Below the pieces are notes generated by a model, which had not been told where the DNA came from, did no database searches, and saw only the letters and a program-made list of their open reading frames with translations. From Syntrophaceae bacterium (lineage in GTDB: Bacteria; Desulfobacterota; Syntrophia; Syntrophales; Smithellaceae): 64,000 nucleotides of DNA. Shown piece by piece: positions 55,915 to 64,000 of this stretch. Positions within the stretch are counted from its first letter, which is position 1. The number at the start of each line of letters is the position of its first letter. Position numbers and translations under genes: made by a program. The stretch is from assembly GCA_018436925.1 (NCBI GenBank), contig JAHDKI010000005.1:70906-134905 (forward strand). The letters run 5' to 3'.

Positions 55915-56557
55915 CTGCGACCGGGGAATCGCCGTCGATCAACACCGGATTGATGTCTATTTCCGCAATCTCGTTTGAGCGATACCCGAGATCCCCCAGC
56001 GCCACCAGCGCGCGCACAAGCGCCGCGCGGTCAACCGCCGGCTTGCCGCGAAACGCCCCCAGCAATTTCGACATGCGGATTTCATCGATCATTTCTTCGG
56101 CATCGTGCTCGGTAATCGGCGCGACCCGGAAGGTGACATCTTTTATCGCTTCCGTGAAAATGCCCCCGATGCCGAACATGACACACGGGCCGAACTGCGG
56201 ATCGCGGCTCAACCCCATCACAAATTCGCGCTCACTCGCGATCATTTCGCCGACTAAAACCCCGTCGAGCTCCGCGCCTTTGGCAGTGATCTCATCATAC
56301 GCCAGGCCGACGTCTTCGGCATTAGCCAGTTTGAGTTTGACCAGGCCCATTTCCGTTTTGTGCGCGGCCTTGTCCGACGAGCCTTTCAGGACCACCGGAT
56401 AGCCGATCTCGGCCGCGATCGCAAGCGCTTCGTCTCTGGAGAGGGCAAGCTTTTCGCGGTTGACGCGCAGACCCGCGGAGGCGATCACTTGCTTGGAGTC
56501 ATGCTCCGAAAGGACGCGCCGGCCTTTTGCAACGGCATTTTGAATTATTGAATCCAC
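55880..56557 (-). CDS. ADP-forming acetate--CoA ligase, beta subunit (ATP-grasp)
   Basis: 225 aa. ATP-grasp subunit of the ADP-forming acyl-CoA synthetase: KQVIASAGLRVNREKLA, YPVVLKGSSDKAAHKTEMGLVKLKL, and FGPCVMFGIGGIFTEAIKDVTFRVAP bind nucleotide and Mg; the end reads EIDINPVLIDGDSPVAVDALVILKKFE. Makes ATP from acyl-CoA and ADP/Pi in anaerobic catabolism. Overlaps the alpha gene by 13 bp. Confidence 0.9.
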   Translation of the reverse strand: MDSIIQNAVAKGRRVLSEHDSKQVIASAGLRVNREKLALSRDEALAIAAEIGYPVVLKGSSDKAAHKTEMGLVKLKLANAEDVGLAYDEITAKGAELDGVLVGEMIASEREFVMGLSRDPQFGPCVMFGIGGIFTEAIKDVTFRVAPITEHDAEEMIDEIRMSKLLGAFRGKPAVDRAALVRALVALGDLGYRSNEIAEIDINPVLIDGDSPVAVDALVILKKFE

Positions 56558-57972
56558 AGTGGTTCTCCCTTCTTTTGCACAGCCAGAAATTGCTCATGCG
56601 AAACCACGAGCGCCCGCACCGCTTCCTGGGCTCCGGCAAAAAGCGGCAGTCTTTTTTCCAGTTGCGCGGCGCGCAGTTTATCCAGTGCGCTAAACGCATA
56701 CATGGCTGCGGGCTTTTCATGTTTTCGGCAAAGACTGACCAGCGTTTCCATCACGTCCGTAACATAATCGCGCCACATGCTTACCATGTGTAAAATGCCG
56801 TCCACCTCGTCGGCGCCCAGCAGAATGTTGTATATCTCCAGATAGACCTCCGGCGGGGCGGGGCCGATATCCACGGGATTTTCCGCGTTGAAAACGCCGG
56901 GAAGCTTTGCCAGACGCGCTTTCGTTTCTTCAGAAAACGGCGACACGACCAGGCGCGTGTCCGAAAGCATGTCCGCCCCGATGGTGCCGAAGGCGCCGGA
57001 ATTGGTGAAAACGGCAATCCGCCGGCCTTTCAGAAGCGGCATTTCGGTCAGCATTTTCGGCAACGTGTACAACTCTTCCGGCGTATGCAGTCGAATCATG
57101 CCCGCCTGACGGCACGCGCCGTCGAAGACCGCGTCGTTTTGAGCGAGCCCCGCGGTATGCGACATCACCGCCTTGCTTCCGGCTTCGCTTTTGCCGGTCT
57201 TGTAAACCAGCACCGGTTTTTTTGTGCGCCGGACGGCCTCCATCAGCTTGCGTCCGCCGCCGATGCTTTCGAGGTAAAGAGCGATCACTTCCGTGTTATC
57301 CGTATCGAAATAGTCGATAAAATCCGCTTCATCCAAATCCGACTTGTTGCCCAAAGACACCATTTTATTGATGCCCGAAACATCATCCAGCAGGCGTTCA
57401 ACCAGCAATGCGCCGATTCCGCCGCTCTGAATCACATAGGAAACTGAGCCGGGATGCGCGACGGCCAGAGGTGCAAGATCGTTGGCCCCGAACATGCAGC
57501 AAAACCGGTGGCGGTTGTCGAGAATTCCCAGACAGTTGGGCCCGATCAGACGAATTGCATATCGGCGGGCGGCCTCGTCGACTTCGCGCTGGAGGCGCTT
57601 TCCTTCCTCTCCTGATTCCGAAAAGCCCGAGCTTTCGATAATGATGCTCCGGATGCCTTTCTCTCCGCATTGGCGGACCAGTTCCGGAACCACAAAGGCG
57701 GGGGTGATGATCACCGCCAAATCGATGGCATCGGGAATCTCCTCCAGCGTTCGGAAGCCTTTAGCGCCGAAGACATCTTCTCCCTTTCGGTTTACCGCAT
57801 AGACGCGCCCCCGGTAGCCGACGGCTTCATCGCTCAATATTTTGCATATGGTCGCCCCCAGATTAAAAGCCGCTTTGGACGCGCCGAAAACCGCCACGGA
57901 CGAAGGATTGAAAAAATTCTCCAGATCAAGCGTTTCGATCTGCTTTGCCGCTGCGGCCTGTGATGCTCTCAT
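56545..57972 (-). CDS. ADP-forming acetate--CoA ligase, alpha subunit
   Basis: 475 aa CoA-binding and ligase subunit. FFNPSSVAVFGASK starts the CoA-binding domain; GPNCLGILD and SQSGGIGALLVERL-type segments follow; the phospho-histidine loop is MSHTAGLAQND (usual SHTGSLAG). Together with the beta subunit it forms the reversible acyl-CoA to acid energy-conserving enzyme. GGAGG lies 8 nt before the ATG. A TetR regulator is encoded upstream on the same strand, and a dyad lies between them. Confidence 0.9.
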   Translation of the reverse strand: MRASQAAAAKQIETLDLENFFNPSSVAVFGASKAAFNLGATICKILSDEAVGYRGRVYAVNRKGEDVFGAKGFRTLEEIPDAIDLAVIITPAFVVPELVRQCGEKGIRSIIIESSGFSESGEEGKRLQREVDEAARRYAIRLIGPNCLGILDNRHRFCCMFGANDLAPLAVAHPGSVSYVIQSGGIGALLVERLLDDVSGINKMVSLGNKSDLDEADFIDYFDTDNTEVIALYLESIGGGRKLMEAVRRTKKPVLVYKTGKSEAGSKAVMSHTAGLAQNDAVFDGACRQAGMIRLHTPEELYTLPKMLTEMPLLKGRRIAVFTNSGAFGTIGADMLSDTRLVVSPFSEETKARLAKLPGVFNAENPVDIGPAPPEVYLEIYNILLGADEVDGILHMVSMWRDYVTDVMETLVSLCRKHEKPAAMYAFSALDKLRAAQLEKRLPLFAGAQEAVRALVVSHEQFLAVQKKGEPLWIQ

Positions 57973-58038
57973 GGAAATAACCTCCCGTCCGCCGGGGCGC
58001 CCATTATCTCTGTGGCGGTTTTAATAATCCCAAATGCG

Positions 58039-58066
58039 AACACTGTTTACTTATATAAACGGTGTT
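58039..58066. promoter_or_regulatory. Inverted repeat upstream of the acyl-CoA synthetase operon, probable TetR operator
   Basis: Arms AACACTGTTTA and TAAACGGTGTT (one mismatch) with a 6-bp spacer. On the minus strand a TTGAAA and TATAAG-like pair overlaps it. The neighbouring TetR protein is the natural candidate to bind. Confidence 0.6.
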
Positions 58067-58137
58067 TAAATTTCAAGCGGTTTTTTTCGCTTCCGGCTGA
58101 AAAACTATAAATACCCGTTATTGAAGGCGATTCCTTT

Positions 58138-58743
58138 CTATGCTTTTTTAAAAAGAGAGGCCAGATGGCGGGCGATTTTGTGTCGATGTTGGATGACTTG
58201 CTCGGTGTTTTTGGCCGGATGATTTCGAAATGTGGCCACAATGCCGGTCAGCGCCGCAAAAAGAGCATGAGAATGATCTCGGACATTGCCCTCGATTTTC
58301 ATCTTCCGGAAAATCAGATCCAGATGGTCGAGAATTTCTCTTTCAATGACACTGAGTTTTTCAAACAGGCCGGGGTCCACCGCGCCGCCGAGGAAAAAAT
58401 TCATCATCATGCGGAAATACTGATCATGATGAGTAAAGTAATCGACATAGATGGAAACAATTTCATCCAGCCCGCCGTCTTCGGATTCGGTAATCGTGGA
58501 AAACATTTTTTCGAAAACCTGGTTGGTTCCCTTTCTGAAGGTTTCCACAAACAGGGTCTGCTGATCCGGAAAGTGCTGGTAAATAATCGCGGGCGAAACA
58601 CCCGCGCGCTTGGCGATGGTCCGCATCGAAACTTTGTCGAAGGACTTTTCCGCAAATTCAAGCTCCGCCGCGTCGATAATCATCGCCCGGCGGGCCTGCC
58701 TTTCTTTTTCCTTGAGTTCCGATAAAACACTTTTGGGTTTCAT
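58138..58743 (-). CDS. TetR-family transcriptional regulator
   Basis: 201 aa. N-terminal HTH with IIDAAELEFAEKSFDKVSMRTIAKRAGVSPAIIYQHFPDQQTLF (about 20-65) and an all-helical ligand domain with an unusual Phe/Met-rich stretch (FRMMMNFFLGG). Likely an acyl-CoA or fatty-acid responsive repressor of the acyl-CoA synthetase genes; that is inferred from location. Confidence 0.88.
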   Translation of the reverse strand: MKPKSVLSELKEKERQARRAMIIDAAELEFAEKSFDKVSMRTIAKRAGVSPAIIYQHFPDQQTLFVETFRKGTNQVFEKMFSTITESEDGGLDEIVSIYVDYFTHHDQYFRMMMNFFLGGAVDPGLFEKLSVIEREILDHLDLIFRKMKIEGNVRDHSHALFAALTGIVATFRNHPAKNTEQVIQHRHKIARHLASLFKKA

Positions 58744-58797
58744 GGAAACGCTGCAATCCCGATGAATTTTTATATCTGTGAAATTTTATGCGTCTGG

Positions 58798-58826
58798 AAA
58801 TTAACATTCATAAATCCGCGTGTCAA
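58798..58826 (-). promoter_or_regulatory. Promoter of the TetR gene
   Basis: Minus-strand TTGACA (58826-58821), 17-bp spacer, TAATTT (58803-58798). It sits inside a long interrupted inverted repeat, GCGTCTGGAAAT at 58790 and ATTTCCACAGACGC near 58831-58844, a possible autoregulatory site. Confidence 0.6.
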
Positions 58827-58884
58827 ACGCATTTCCACAGACGCTCGAAAGTCGCACCGGCTTGCTTTCAGATTTCTCCCGACA

Positions 58885-58912
58885 AAAAAGGCGTCCCGAA
58901 GGACGCCTTTTT
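58885..58912 (-). terminator. Intrinsic terminator (bidirectional)
   Basis: AAAAAGGCGTCC, loop CGAA, GGACGCCTTTTT. It ends the hydrolase gene at 58932 and isolates it from the TetR gene. Confidence 0.88.
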
Positions 58913-58931
58913 CATGAATTTCTGATCACGG

Positions 58932-59786
58932 TTATTTTATAAAATTCTCGATGGCCTCGTTGACCCGCGGAGCCTCTTCGTGCTGAATCCAGTGGCTGAC
59001 GCCGGGCATCTTGATCAGGCGCCCATCGGTGCAGTAGGGCATGCTCTCGTCGGCCATTTCGGGGATCATGGCGATATCCTCTTCTCCCCACAAAAAAAGC
59101 AAAGGCACCGTCACTGAATAGCTTTTGGGCGGTTCGGTTTTGGTCTGGACCATCGCCCGATACCAGTTGACCATCGCGGAAAAGGCGCCGGGTTGGGCAA
59201 AGGCCGTGCGGTATTTTTCCAGATCCTCGGGCGTAAACGCGCCCGGCCTGGCGTTCGAGGTAATGAGGTTCAGGACAAAGTCGTAGTTCGTCGAGGCGGC
59301 CAGATGCTCCACGACGCCGGGCAACTGGAAATAGAAGATGTACCAGCTTTTGGGCATCTGCTGGGGGTCGGTAAACAGATGCTTGGCCATCACCTTGGGG
59401 TGCGGAACATTGAGGATGACCATTTTCGAAATGCGCTCGGGATACTTCAGCGCCATCCACCACGACACCGACGCGCCCCAGTCATGTCCGACAAGCCGAA
59501 CCTGCTTTTGCCCGCAGGCGTCAAGAAGCCCGATCATATCCTTGGCAAGTTTGTCGATGTTGTAGGCGGCCACGCCTTCGGGCTTGTCGCTTAAGTTATA
59601 GCCGCGCTGATCGGGCGCGACAACCCGGTAGCCTTTTTCGGCGAAGTAGGGCAATTGTTTTCGCCAGGCGTACCAGAATTCCGGAAAGCCGTGCAGAAAG
59701 AGGATCATCGGGCCGTCTTGGGGGCCCGCCTCCATGACGTGAAGCTTCACGCCGTTGGTCTGTACGTAGCGTTCGCGCAAATCCAT
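58932..59786 (-). CDS. Epoxide-hydrolase/dehalogenase-like alpha/beta hydrolase
   Basis: 284 aa. HGFPEFWYAWR with the oxyanion HGxP, PDQRGYNLSDKP, nucleophile motif GHDWGASV (Asp nucleophile, as in epoxide hydrolases and dehalogenases), and catalytic His in GVSHWIQHE. Substrate unknown. GGAGG precedes the ATG. A second enzyme of the same type is encoded 116 bp upstream. Confidence 0.87.
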   Translation of the reverse strand: MDLRERYVQTNGVKLHVMEAGPQDGPMILFLHGFPEFWYAWRKQLPYFAEKGYRVVAPDQRGYNLSDKPEGVAAYNIDKLAKDMIGLLDACGQKQVRLVGHDWGASVSWWMALKYPERISKMVILNVPHPKVMAKHLFTDPQQMPKSWYIFYFQLPGVVEHLAASTNYDFVLNLITSNARPGAFTPEDLEKYRTAFAQPGAFSAMVNWYRAMVQTKTEPPKSYSVTVPLLFLWGEEDIAMIPEMADESMPYCTDGRLIKMPGVSHWIQHEEAPRVNEAIENFIK

Positions 59787-59902
59787 TTGAACCTCCTTGG
59801 TAAACGTAATACGTTTTAAGCATTATGTTTTAAGCATTTTGGAAGCGCTTCGCGCCACCAAGGTTCTTTACGTAAAACCAAAAAACGTAAAACTTAAAAC
59901 AA

Positions 59903-60769
59903 TTATTCTTTTAAAAACTGATTCAGCAGCGCTGCCACCTCGCGGGGTTTTTCCTCCTGAACAAAGTGGCCCGCCGAAATGGATTTCACTTGAATCGAAT
60001 CAAAACACTCCTCAATGTGATTCAAGTTCTCTGCGATAATGACGGGATCGAGGCTTCCGTGAATATACAAAGACGGCATGGGATATTTCGCGCCGCCCAG
60101 GCCCGCCCAACGTTTCTGATCGGCGCGCATCGCGCGGTAATAGGCTGCGGCGGTCGCGGGCGTGTTCTGAATGCGGTAACAGCGGACATACTCGTCGACG
60201 GCTTCAAGCGGGATGGGAATGTCTTTGCCCGACTTGCCGAAAAAGTGGCGGACCCAGAGATCTTCGTTGCCTTGAATCATGGCTTCCGGAAGATTCGGCT
60301 GCTGCTGGAAGTATTGATACCAGAAGGGCACGGCGCCGCGGCTGTAAATCTTTTGCATCGCCTCGGCATAGCCTCGGGTGTTGACGATGACGGGAATATT
60401 CATGAGCGCCAGTTTCTTCACCCGATCCGGAATCGCAAGCGCCACCTCCTGGGCCACGATGCCGCCCCAGTCATGCCCGACCAGAAAAAAGTCTTTCACG
60501 TTCAGGGCGTCGATCACTTCGATGACATCTTTTGCCAGTTCCACCTTTTGATAAACGGAGACATCGCCAAGTGTGCGCTCGCTGTCGCCCAACCCCCGCA
60601 GATCGGGGGCGATGACGCGCAGGTCGGGATTGAGAAACGAGGCAACGGCTTCCCAACAGTACGAACTTTCCGGCCAGCCGTGAATCATGACCACCGGGAC
60701 GCCATCCTTATTTTCCCGGTCCCGCACATTGAAGGTTCCGCGCGGAACACTGATTTTGTAAGTATTCAT
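59903..60769 (-). CDS. Second epoxide-hydrolase-like alpha/beta hydrolase
   Basis: 288 aa. HGWPESSYCWEA, PDLRGLGDSE, GHDWGGIVAQE (Asp nucleophile) and the His in SAGHFVQEE. Paralogous to the neighbouring hydrolase but not close. The 116-bp gap between the two contains repeated ATGTTTTAAG-like words. Confidence 0.85.
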   Translation of the reverse strand: MNTYKISVPRGTFNVRDRENKDGVPVVMIHGWPESSYCWEAVASFLNPDLRVIAPDLRGLGDSERTLGDVSVYQKVELAKDVIEVIDALNVKDFFLVGHDWGGIVAQEVALAIPDRVKKLALMNIPVIVNTRGYAEAMQKIYSRGAVPFWYQYFQQQPNLPEAMIQGNEDLWVRHFFGKSGKDIPIPLEAVDEYVRCYRIQNTPATAAAYYRAMRADQKRWAGLGGAKYPMPSLYIHGSLDPVIIAENLNHIEECFDSIQVKSISAGHFVQEEKPREVAALLNQFLKE

Positions 60770-60794
60770 GGACGCACCTCACATTTAGCCGACT

Positions 60795-60827
60795 GCACCG
60801 AACCGCTCGTGAGCGGTTCGGTGCGCC
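60795..60827. terminator. Long hairpin between the enoate reductase and hydrolase genes
   Basis: Arms GCACCGAACCGCTC and GAGCGGTTCGGTGC are perfectly complementary; the T-run (GCCTTTTT) lies on the plus-strand side. On the minus strand it is a 3' structure of the reductase mRNA without a U-tract. Confidence 0.5.
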
Positions 60828-60867
60828 TTTTTCCTTTATCCTTAGAACCTTGAACCTTGAACCTTTT

Positions 60868-62826
60868 TTACAGGTTCCAGGCGGCATCGGCCCCATCCGT
60901 CGTCGCTTCGATAATCCGCCGCGGCGCAACCGCATCTCCCACGACAAAATGACGGATGCCTTTTTTCTCAAGCGCATCTTTGAGTTCGGTGCGGGGCGTG
61001 ACCCCGATAGCGACGATCACCTGATTGACCGGCGCAAGTTTTTTCTCGCCGTCTTTGCCTTCGACGATCACCGCGTCTTCTTCAATTTTCTTCACTTTGG
61101 TCCCGAACATCAACTCAATGCCTTCGCCGTAGAGCCGCCGGTAGAGCATTTGGCCGTGCGCGGCCTGCGGAAGCACCGGCGGCCGGGACAGCATTTCCAC
61201 GACTGTGATGTTTTTGACGCCCTTTTCACGCAGAAAATCGGCGGTTTCCATCCCCACCAGACCCGCGCCGATCACAACGACGTTGTCCTTGGGCTTGATC
61301 GATCCGTCCAGAATCTGCCAGGCATCGCAGACCACTTTCGCATCCGCGCCTTCAGCCGGACAGGCGGTTTTGTCCGCGCCGATCGCCAGAATGACCGCTT
61401 CGGGCCTGCCTTCATCGAGCATCGCCTCGGTGACATTCGTGTTTAAACGAATATCCACCCCCTGCTTTCGGCACCTGGCCGTGAGCGTCCGGATGTATTT
61501 ATCGTAAATGTCTTTGTGCGGGGAGAGCGCAGCATAACGGACGTTTCCGCCGGTGCGGGGCTCGCGCTCGAAGAGCGTCACGGTATGCCCCAGCCGCGCG
61601 GCTTCCGATGCCGCGGTGAGACCCGCGGGCCCGCCTCCAATCACCCAAACATTTTTCGGGGTCTTTGCCGGCCCTTCGGGACGAATCGACTCTTGTCCGG
61701 TTTCGGGATTGATCGCGCACCGCACGGGTTTGAGCTCAAGGGCTTCGCGTTCAATGCAGCCCTGGTTGCAGGCCAGACATTCAAGGGTGTCTTCAGGATG
61801 CCCGGCGACGGCGTTTTTGAGAAAATCGGGATCGGCCAGGTTCTGGCGTCCCACGGCAATCAGATCCGCGTCGCCGCGGGCGATGACCTCATCCATGAAA
61901 AACGGATCGGTGTAACGGCCGACGGAAACCACCGGAACGGTGGCCACGCTTTTCACCTTGCGGGCCAGATACGACTTGAAGCCGGGCGCGTATTCAATCG
62001 GCGCGCTGGCGTTGGGCGTGTCGATATTGACTTCGGGCGATCCATGCGTGCTGAAAGACACATTGATCATATCCGCGCCGGCCGCCTCCAGATCCGGAAT
62101 GATCGACAGCATATCGTCAATGCCGTAGCCGTCTTTGACGCCTTCTTCGCCGGAGACGCGGATGGAAATAGGAAAGTCGGGGCCCACGGCTTTGCGCACG
62201 GAAGCGATGCATTCGATCATAAACCGCGCCCGCGCCTTGAAGTCGCCGCCGTAGCGGTCGGTTCTTTTATTGGAATGTCCCGACAGAAACTGCATCAGCA
62301 GATAGCCGTGCGCGCCGTGCAGTTCAACCATATCAAACCCGGCGGCTTTCGCCCGTTTCGCCCCCGCGCCGAACGCGTCGATGATTTCGGCGATTTCATC
62401 AAGCGTCATCTCGCGGGGCGGCCCCATGAAGCCGAAAATAAAGCTGGGAACGGCCGACGGCCCGATGGCTTTTTTCTGTTTCAAGAACAGATAATTCTCT
62501 CGCCCGCAGTGATGAAGCTGCATGCAGGCTTTGGCGCCTCCGGCATGAATCGCCTGGGCCACTTGAGAAAGCCCCGGAATAAATTTGTCATCCCAGACGC
62601 CCAGCGCGTGAGACGCGACCAGCCCCGACGGATGCACGCAGGTGATTTCGGTGATAAAAAGCCCCACGCCGCTTTGTGCCCGCCTTTTGATATACGCGAG
62701 GTTCGCCTCGCTGACGGTGGAATCGTCGTTGCCCAGGCCGGTGCCCATCGGCGGCAGAACCAGGCGGTTGGGAATGTCGAGATTCCGGATTTTTATCGGA
62801 GACAATAAATGATCCAGCGTTTTCAT
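60868..62826 (-). CDS. NADH:flavin oxidoreductase / 2,4-dienoyl-CoA reductase-type enoate reductase
   Basis: 652 aa FMN, 4Fe-4S and FAD enzyme. Old-yellow-enzyme barrel first (IPNRLVLPPMGTGLGN, ELHGAHGYLLMQFLS, VGRQNLADPDF), then the cluster ligands CLACNQGC...C at about 333-348, and an FAD/NAD domain (VIGGGPAGLTAASEAARLGH; VVIGAGLVGMETADFL). It matches FadH/enoate reductases that reduce the double bond of enoates or dienoyl-CoA. AAAGGAG precedes the ATG at 62826. Confidence 0.9.
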   Translation of the reverse strand: MKTLDHLLSPIKIRNLDIPNRLVLPPMGTGLGNDDSTVSEANLAYIKRRAQSGVGLFITEITCVHPSGLVASHALGVWDDKFIPGLSQVAQAIHAGGAKACMQLHHCGRENYLFLKQKKAIGPSAVPSFIFGFMGPPREMTLDEIAEIIDAFGAGAKRAKAAGFDMVELHGAHGYLLMQFLSGHSNKRTDRYGGDFKARARFMIECIASVRKAVGPDFPISIRVSGEEGVKDGYGIDDMLSIIPDLEAAGADMINVSFSTHGSPEVNIDTPNASAPIEYAPGFKSYLARKVKSVATVPVVSVGRYTDPFFMDEVIARGDADLIAVGRQNLADPDFLKNAVAGHPEDTLECLACNQGCIEREALELKPVRCAINPETGQESIRPEGPAKTPKNVWVIGGGPAGLTAASEAARLGHTVTLFEREPRTGGNVRYAALSPHKDIYDKYIRTLTARCRKQGVDIRLNTNVTEAMLDEGRPEAVILAIGADKTACPAEGADAKVVCDAWQILDGSIKPKDNVVVIGAGLVGMETADFLREKGVKNITVVEMLSRPPVLPQAAHGQMLYRRLYGEGIELMFGTKVKKIEEDAVIVEGKDGEKKLAPVNQVIVAIGVTPRTELKDALEKKGIRHFVVGDAVAPRRIIEATTDGADAAWNL

Positions 62827-62935
62827 GAAACGATCTCCTTTGCGAAAGGTGGACGACCTGCGCCGTCGCAAACAATTCGTTGCGGCGGCGCATCGTCAGG
62901 TGAGCATAAACCGCGGGCGGCAGCGGCCCGGCATC

Positions 62936-63736
62936 CTACAGGTGGGCGCCGCCTAAAAGCAGACCGCCGTCGATGATAATTTCCGTGCCGGTGGTGTAGC
63001 TCGACGCGTCGGAGGCCAGATAGATCGCGGCGCCCGCGATTTCATCCGGCTCGCCGATCCGGCAGGTGGGCAGATGCTTGCACAGCTCTTCTCGCTGCTT
63101 GGCCGCCTCTTCCGGCGTCAGATGGAACCAGTGGGAATTCATCATCTTCGTTTCAATCGGTCCCGGCAAAATGGAGTTGACCTGGATGTTGTCGCGCGCC
63201 AGTTCCATGGCAAACGCGCGCGTCACCTGGCGGCATCCGGCCTTGGAAATCGAATAGACGCTGACACCCGGTTCGGGATTGACGCCGTCGATGGAGGCGA
63301 CATTGATGATTTTACCGCCGCCCTGTTTCTTCATGACCTTCGCCACGGCCTGGCTCATGAAGTACACGCCCTTGAGGTTGAGATTCATAATGGTGTCCCA
63401 CAGGCGTTCGTCGGAATCCAGAACCGAGGCCATGGCGGGGCTGGCGCCCGCGTTGTTCACCAGAATGTCGATCCGGCCGAATTTCTGGACGACCGTGTCC
63501 ACCACTTTCTGAATTTCCTCTATTTTTCCCAAATGGGCGGGAACAACCAGCACCTCGCAGCCGACGTCCGTCATCGAGCAGGCGGTGGCTTCCAGATCCT
63601 GCGCCTTGCGGCTGGTGATGGCGACTTTCGCGCCGGCCTTGGCAAAACCATAGGCGATTCCCTGGCCGATGCCGCGGCTTCCACCGGTGACAAGGGCGAC
63701 TTTCCCCTTCAACGAAAACTTTGAAAGATCAAACAT
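62936..63736 (-). CDS. SDR-family oxidoreductase (3-oxoacyl reductase-like)
   Basis: 266 aa classical short-chain dehydrogenase. TGGSRGIGQG (cofactor), NNAG, catalytic YSISK with upstream Ser in NVASIDG, and C-terminal ASDASSYTTGTEIIIDGG. Probably a 3-hydroxyacyl-CoA or alcohol dehydrogenase. Lies downstream of the dehydratase gene at the window end in the same direction. Confidence 0.9.
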   Translation of the reverse strand: MFDLSKFSLKGKVALVTGGSRGIGQGIAYGFAKAGAKVAITSRKAQDLEATACSMTDVGCEVLVVPAHLGKIEEIQKVVDTVVQKFGRIDILVNNAGASPAMASVLDSDERLWDTIMNLNLKGVYFMSQAVAKVMKKQGGGKIINVASIDGVNPEPGVSVYSISKAGCRQVTRAFAMELARDNIQVNSILPGPIETKMMNSHWFHLTPEEAAKQREELCKHLPTCRIGEPDEIAGAAIYLASDASSYTTGTEIIIDGGLLLGGAHL

Positions 63737-63815
63737 GGCAAATATTCTCCTTATGTATTTTTTTAACTAGACAAAACAATTTGCAGGGTTTTTGCAACCC
63801 TTTTTGCAGGGGGCG

Positions 63816-63851
63816 CCGGATGCCGGAGAGGAAATCTCCTCCGGCATCCGG
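63816..63851 (-). terminator. Hairpin after the second dehydratase gene
   Basis: Perfect 13-base arms CCGGATGCCGGAG and CTCCGGCATCCGG. No U-tract directly follows on the minus strand, so termination is uncertain. Confidence 0.5.
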
Positions 63852-63867
63852 CATTTAAAGGGGGTGG

Positions 63868-64000
63868 TTATTTCTTCGCCGCTTTGGGCGCCAGCGCCTC
63901 GCGGTCGCCGCCGCTCATGCCGGCGATGTATTTCACCAGCTTTTTGCGGGACTCAATGTCATACTGCGTGGTGATGGCAATCTGCTCCATAATGGGAGAA
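63868..64000 (-). CDS. C-terminus of a second 4-hydroxybutyryl-CoA dehydratase-like protein (5' end beyond window)
   Basis: Only the last 44 residues are in the window. SPIMEQIAITTQYDIESRKK lines up with SPIMEQIAIYGQYDIDKCKN at the end of the protein encoded at 47267. An Ala/Lys-rich tail follows. The gene stands upstream of the SDR, unlike the isolated first copy. Confidence 0.8.
   Translation of the reverse strand, partial: SPIMEQIAITTQYDIESRKKLVKYIAGMSGGDREALAPKAAKK

Noticed and set aside
1..64000. tRNA, rRNA, CRISPR array, insertion sequence or prophage
   Set aside because: No cloverleaf-like, rRNA-like, regularly spaced repeat, transposase or phage structural sequence was recognised on reading both strands; a tRNAscan and repeat search would be needed to exclude them fully.

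Overview
The window (about 56% GC by eye) looks like a chromosomal stretch from a strictly or facultatively anaerobic Desulfobacterota (Deltaproteobacteria) bacterium, perhaps related to syntrophic or fatty/aromatic-acid-degrading lineages. This is inference from gene content: NrfHA nitrite reductase, a tungsten-type aldehyde:ferredoxin oxidoreductase, polyferredoxins, 4-hydroxybutyryl-CoA dehydratase relatives, ADP-forming acetyl-CoA synthetase, an enoate-reductase-type flavoprotein, many nitronate-monooxygenase/enoyl-reductase-like flavoproteins, and a pyruvate-based (citramalate) isoleucine route. No rRNA, tRNA, CRISPR array, insertion sequence or phage gene was recognised.

Layout. 0-3.4 kb: nrfHA and a two-RCK potassium channel. 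3.5-9.6 kb: small redox and lipid genes, then a MerR-type regulator with two tandem HTH domains, a perfect 25-bp palindrome at its promoter, and two flavoprotein genes plus a MaoC hydratase behind it. 9.7-15.2 kb (minus): MBL hydrolase, RNase E/G, YciO/Sua5 protein and citramalate synthase, the last preceded by an isoleucine-rich leader peptide and an intrinsic terminator (predicted attenuator). 15.5-20.8 kb: outer-membrane protein, CPA2 antiporter, RelA/SpoT-TPR protein, DUF3187 protein. 20.8-25.1 kb (minus): thioesterase/transglutaminase/hydrolase operon, and an mdh-ferredoxin-membrane protein operon. 25.5-32.1 kb: signalling proteins, including a MerR gene preceded by a free-standing copy of its own C-terminal domain. 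32.2-37.6 kb: an aldehyde/alcohol redox operon (unknown protein, degenerate Fe-alcohol dehydrogenase, intact Fe-alcohol dehydrogenase, AOR, four-cluster ferredoxin). 37.7-45.6 kb: hydrolase, purine-type permease with CBS partner, then a membrane-transport cluster (DUF389, MscS, SLC13). 45.8-50.8 kb: diguanylate cyclase, 4-hydroxybutyryl-CoA dehydratase homologue, PsiF, NMO flavoprotein. 49.3-51.6 kb looks partly decayed: it holds a crotonase relic and the tail of a lost acyl-CoA synthetase gene. 51.6-55.6 kb: GntR regulator divergent from an enolase-superfamily/FAD oxidoreductase operon with two FadR-type operators. 55.7-64 kb (minus): ADP-forming acyl-CoA synthetase beta and alpha subunits, TetR regulator, two epoxide-hydrolase-like enzymes, an FMN/FAD/4Fe-4S enoate reductase, an SDR, and the C-terminus of a second 4-hydroxybutyryl-CoA dehydratase-like protein.

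The most interesting items are the isoleucine leader/attenuator in front of cimA, the duplicated stand-alone MerR effector domain with a canonical 19-bp-spacer promoter, the metal-ligand-less alcohol dehydrogenase paired with an intact one in the AOR operon, and a 180-bp hairpin-rich repeat carrying the tail of an acyl-CoA synthetase gene. Start codons were chosen by eye from ribosome binding sites. No database search was run; family assignments rest on recognised motifs.
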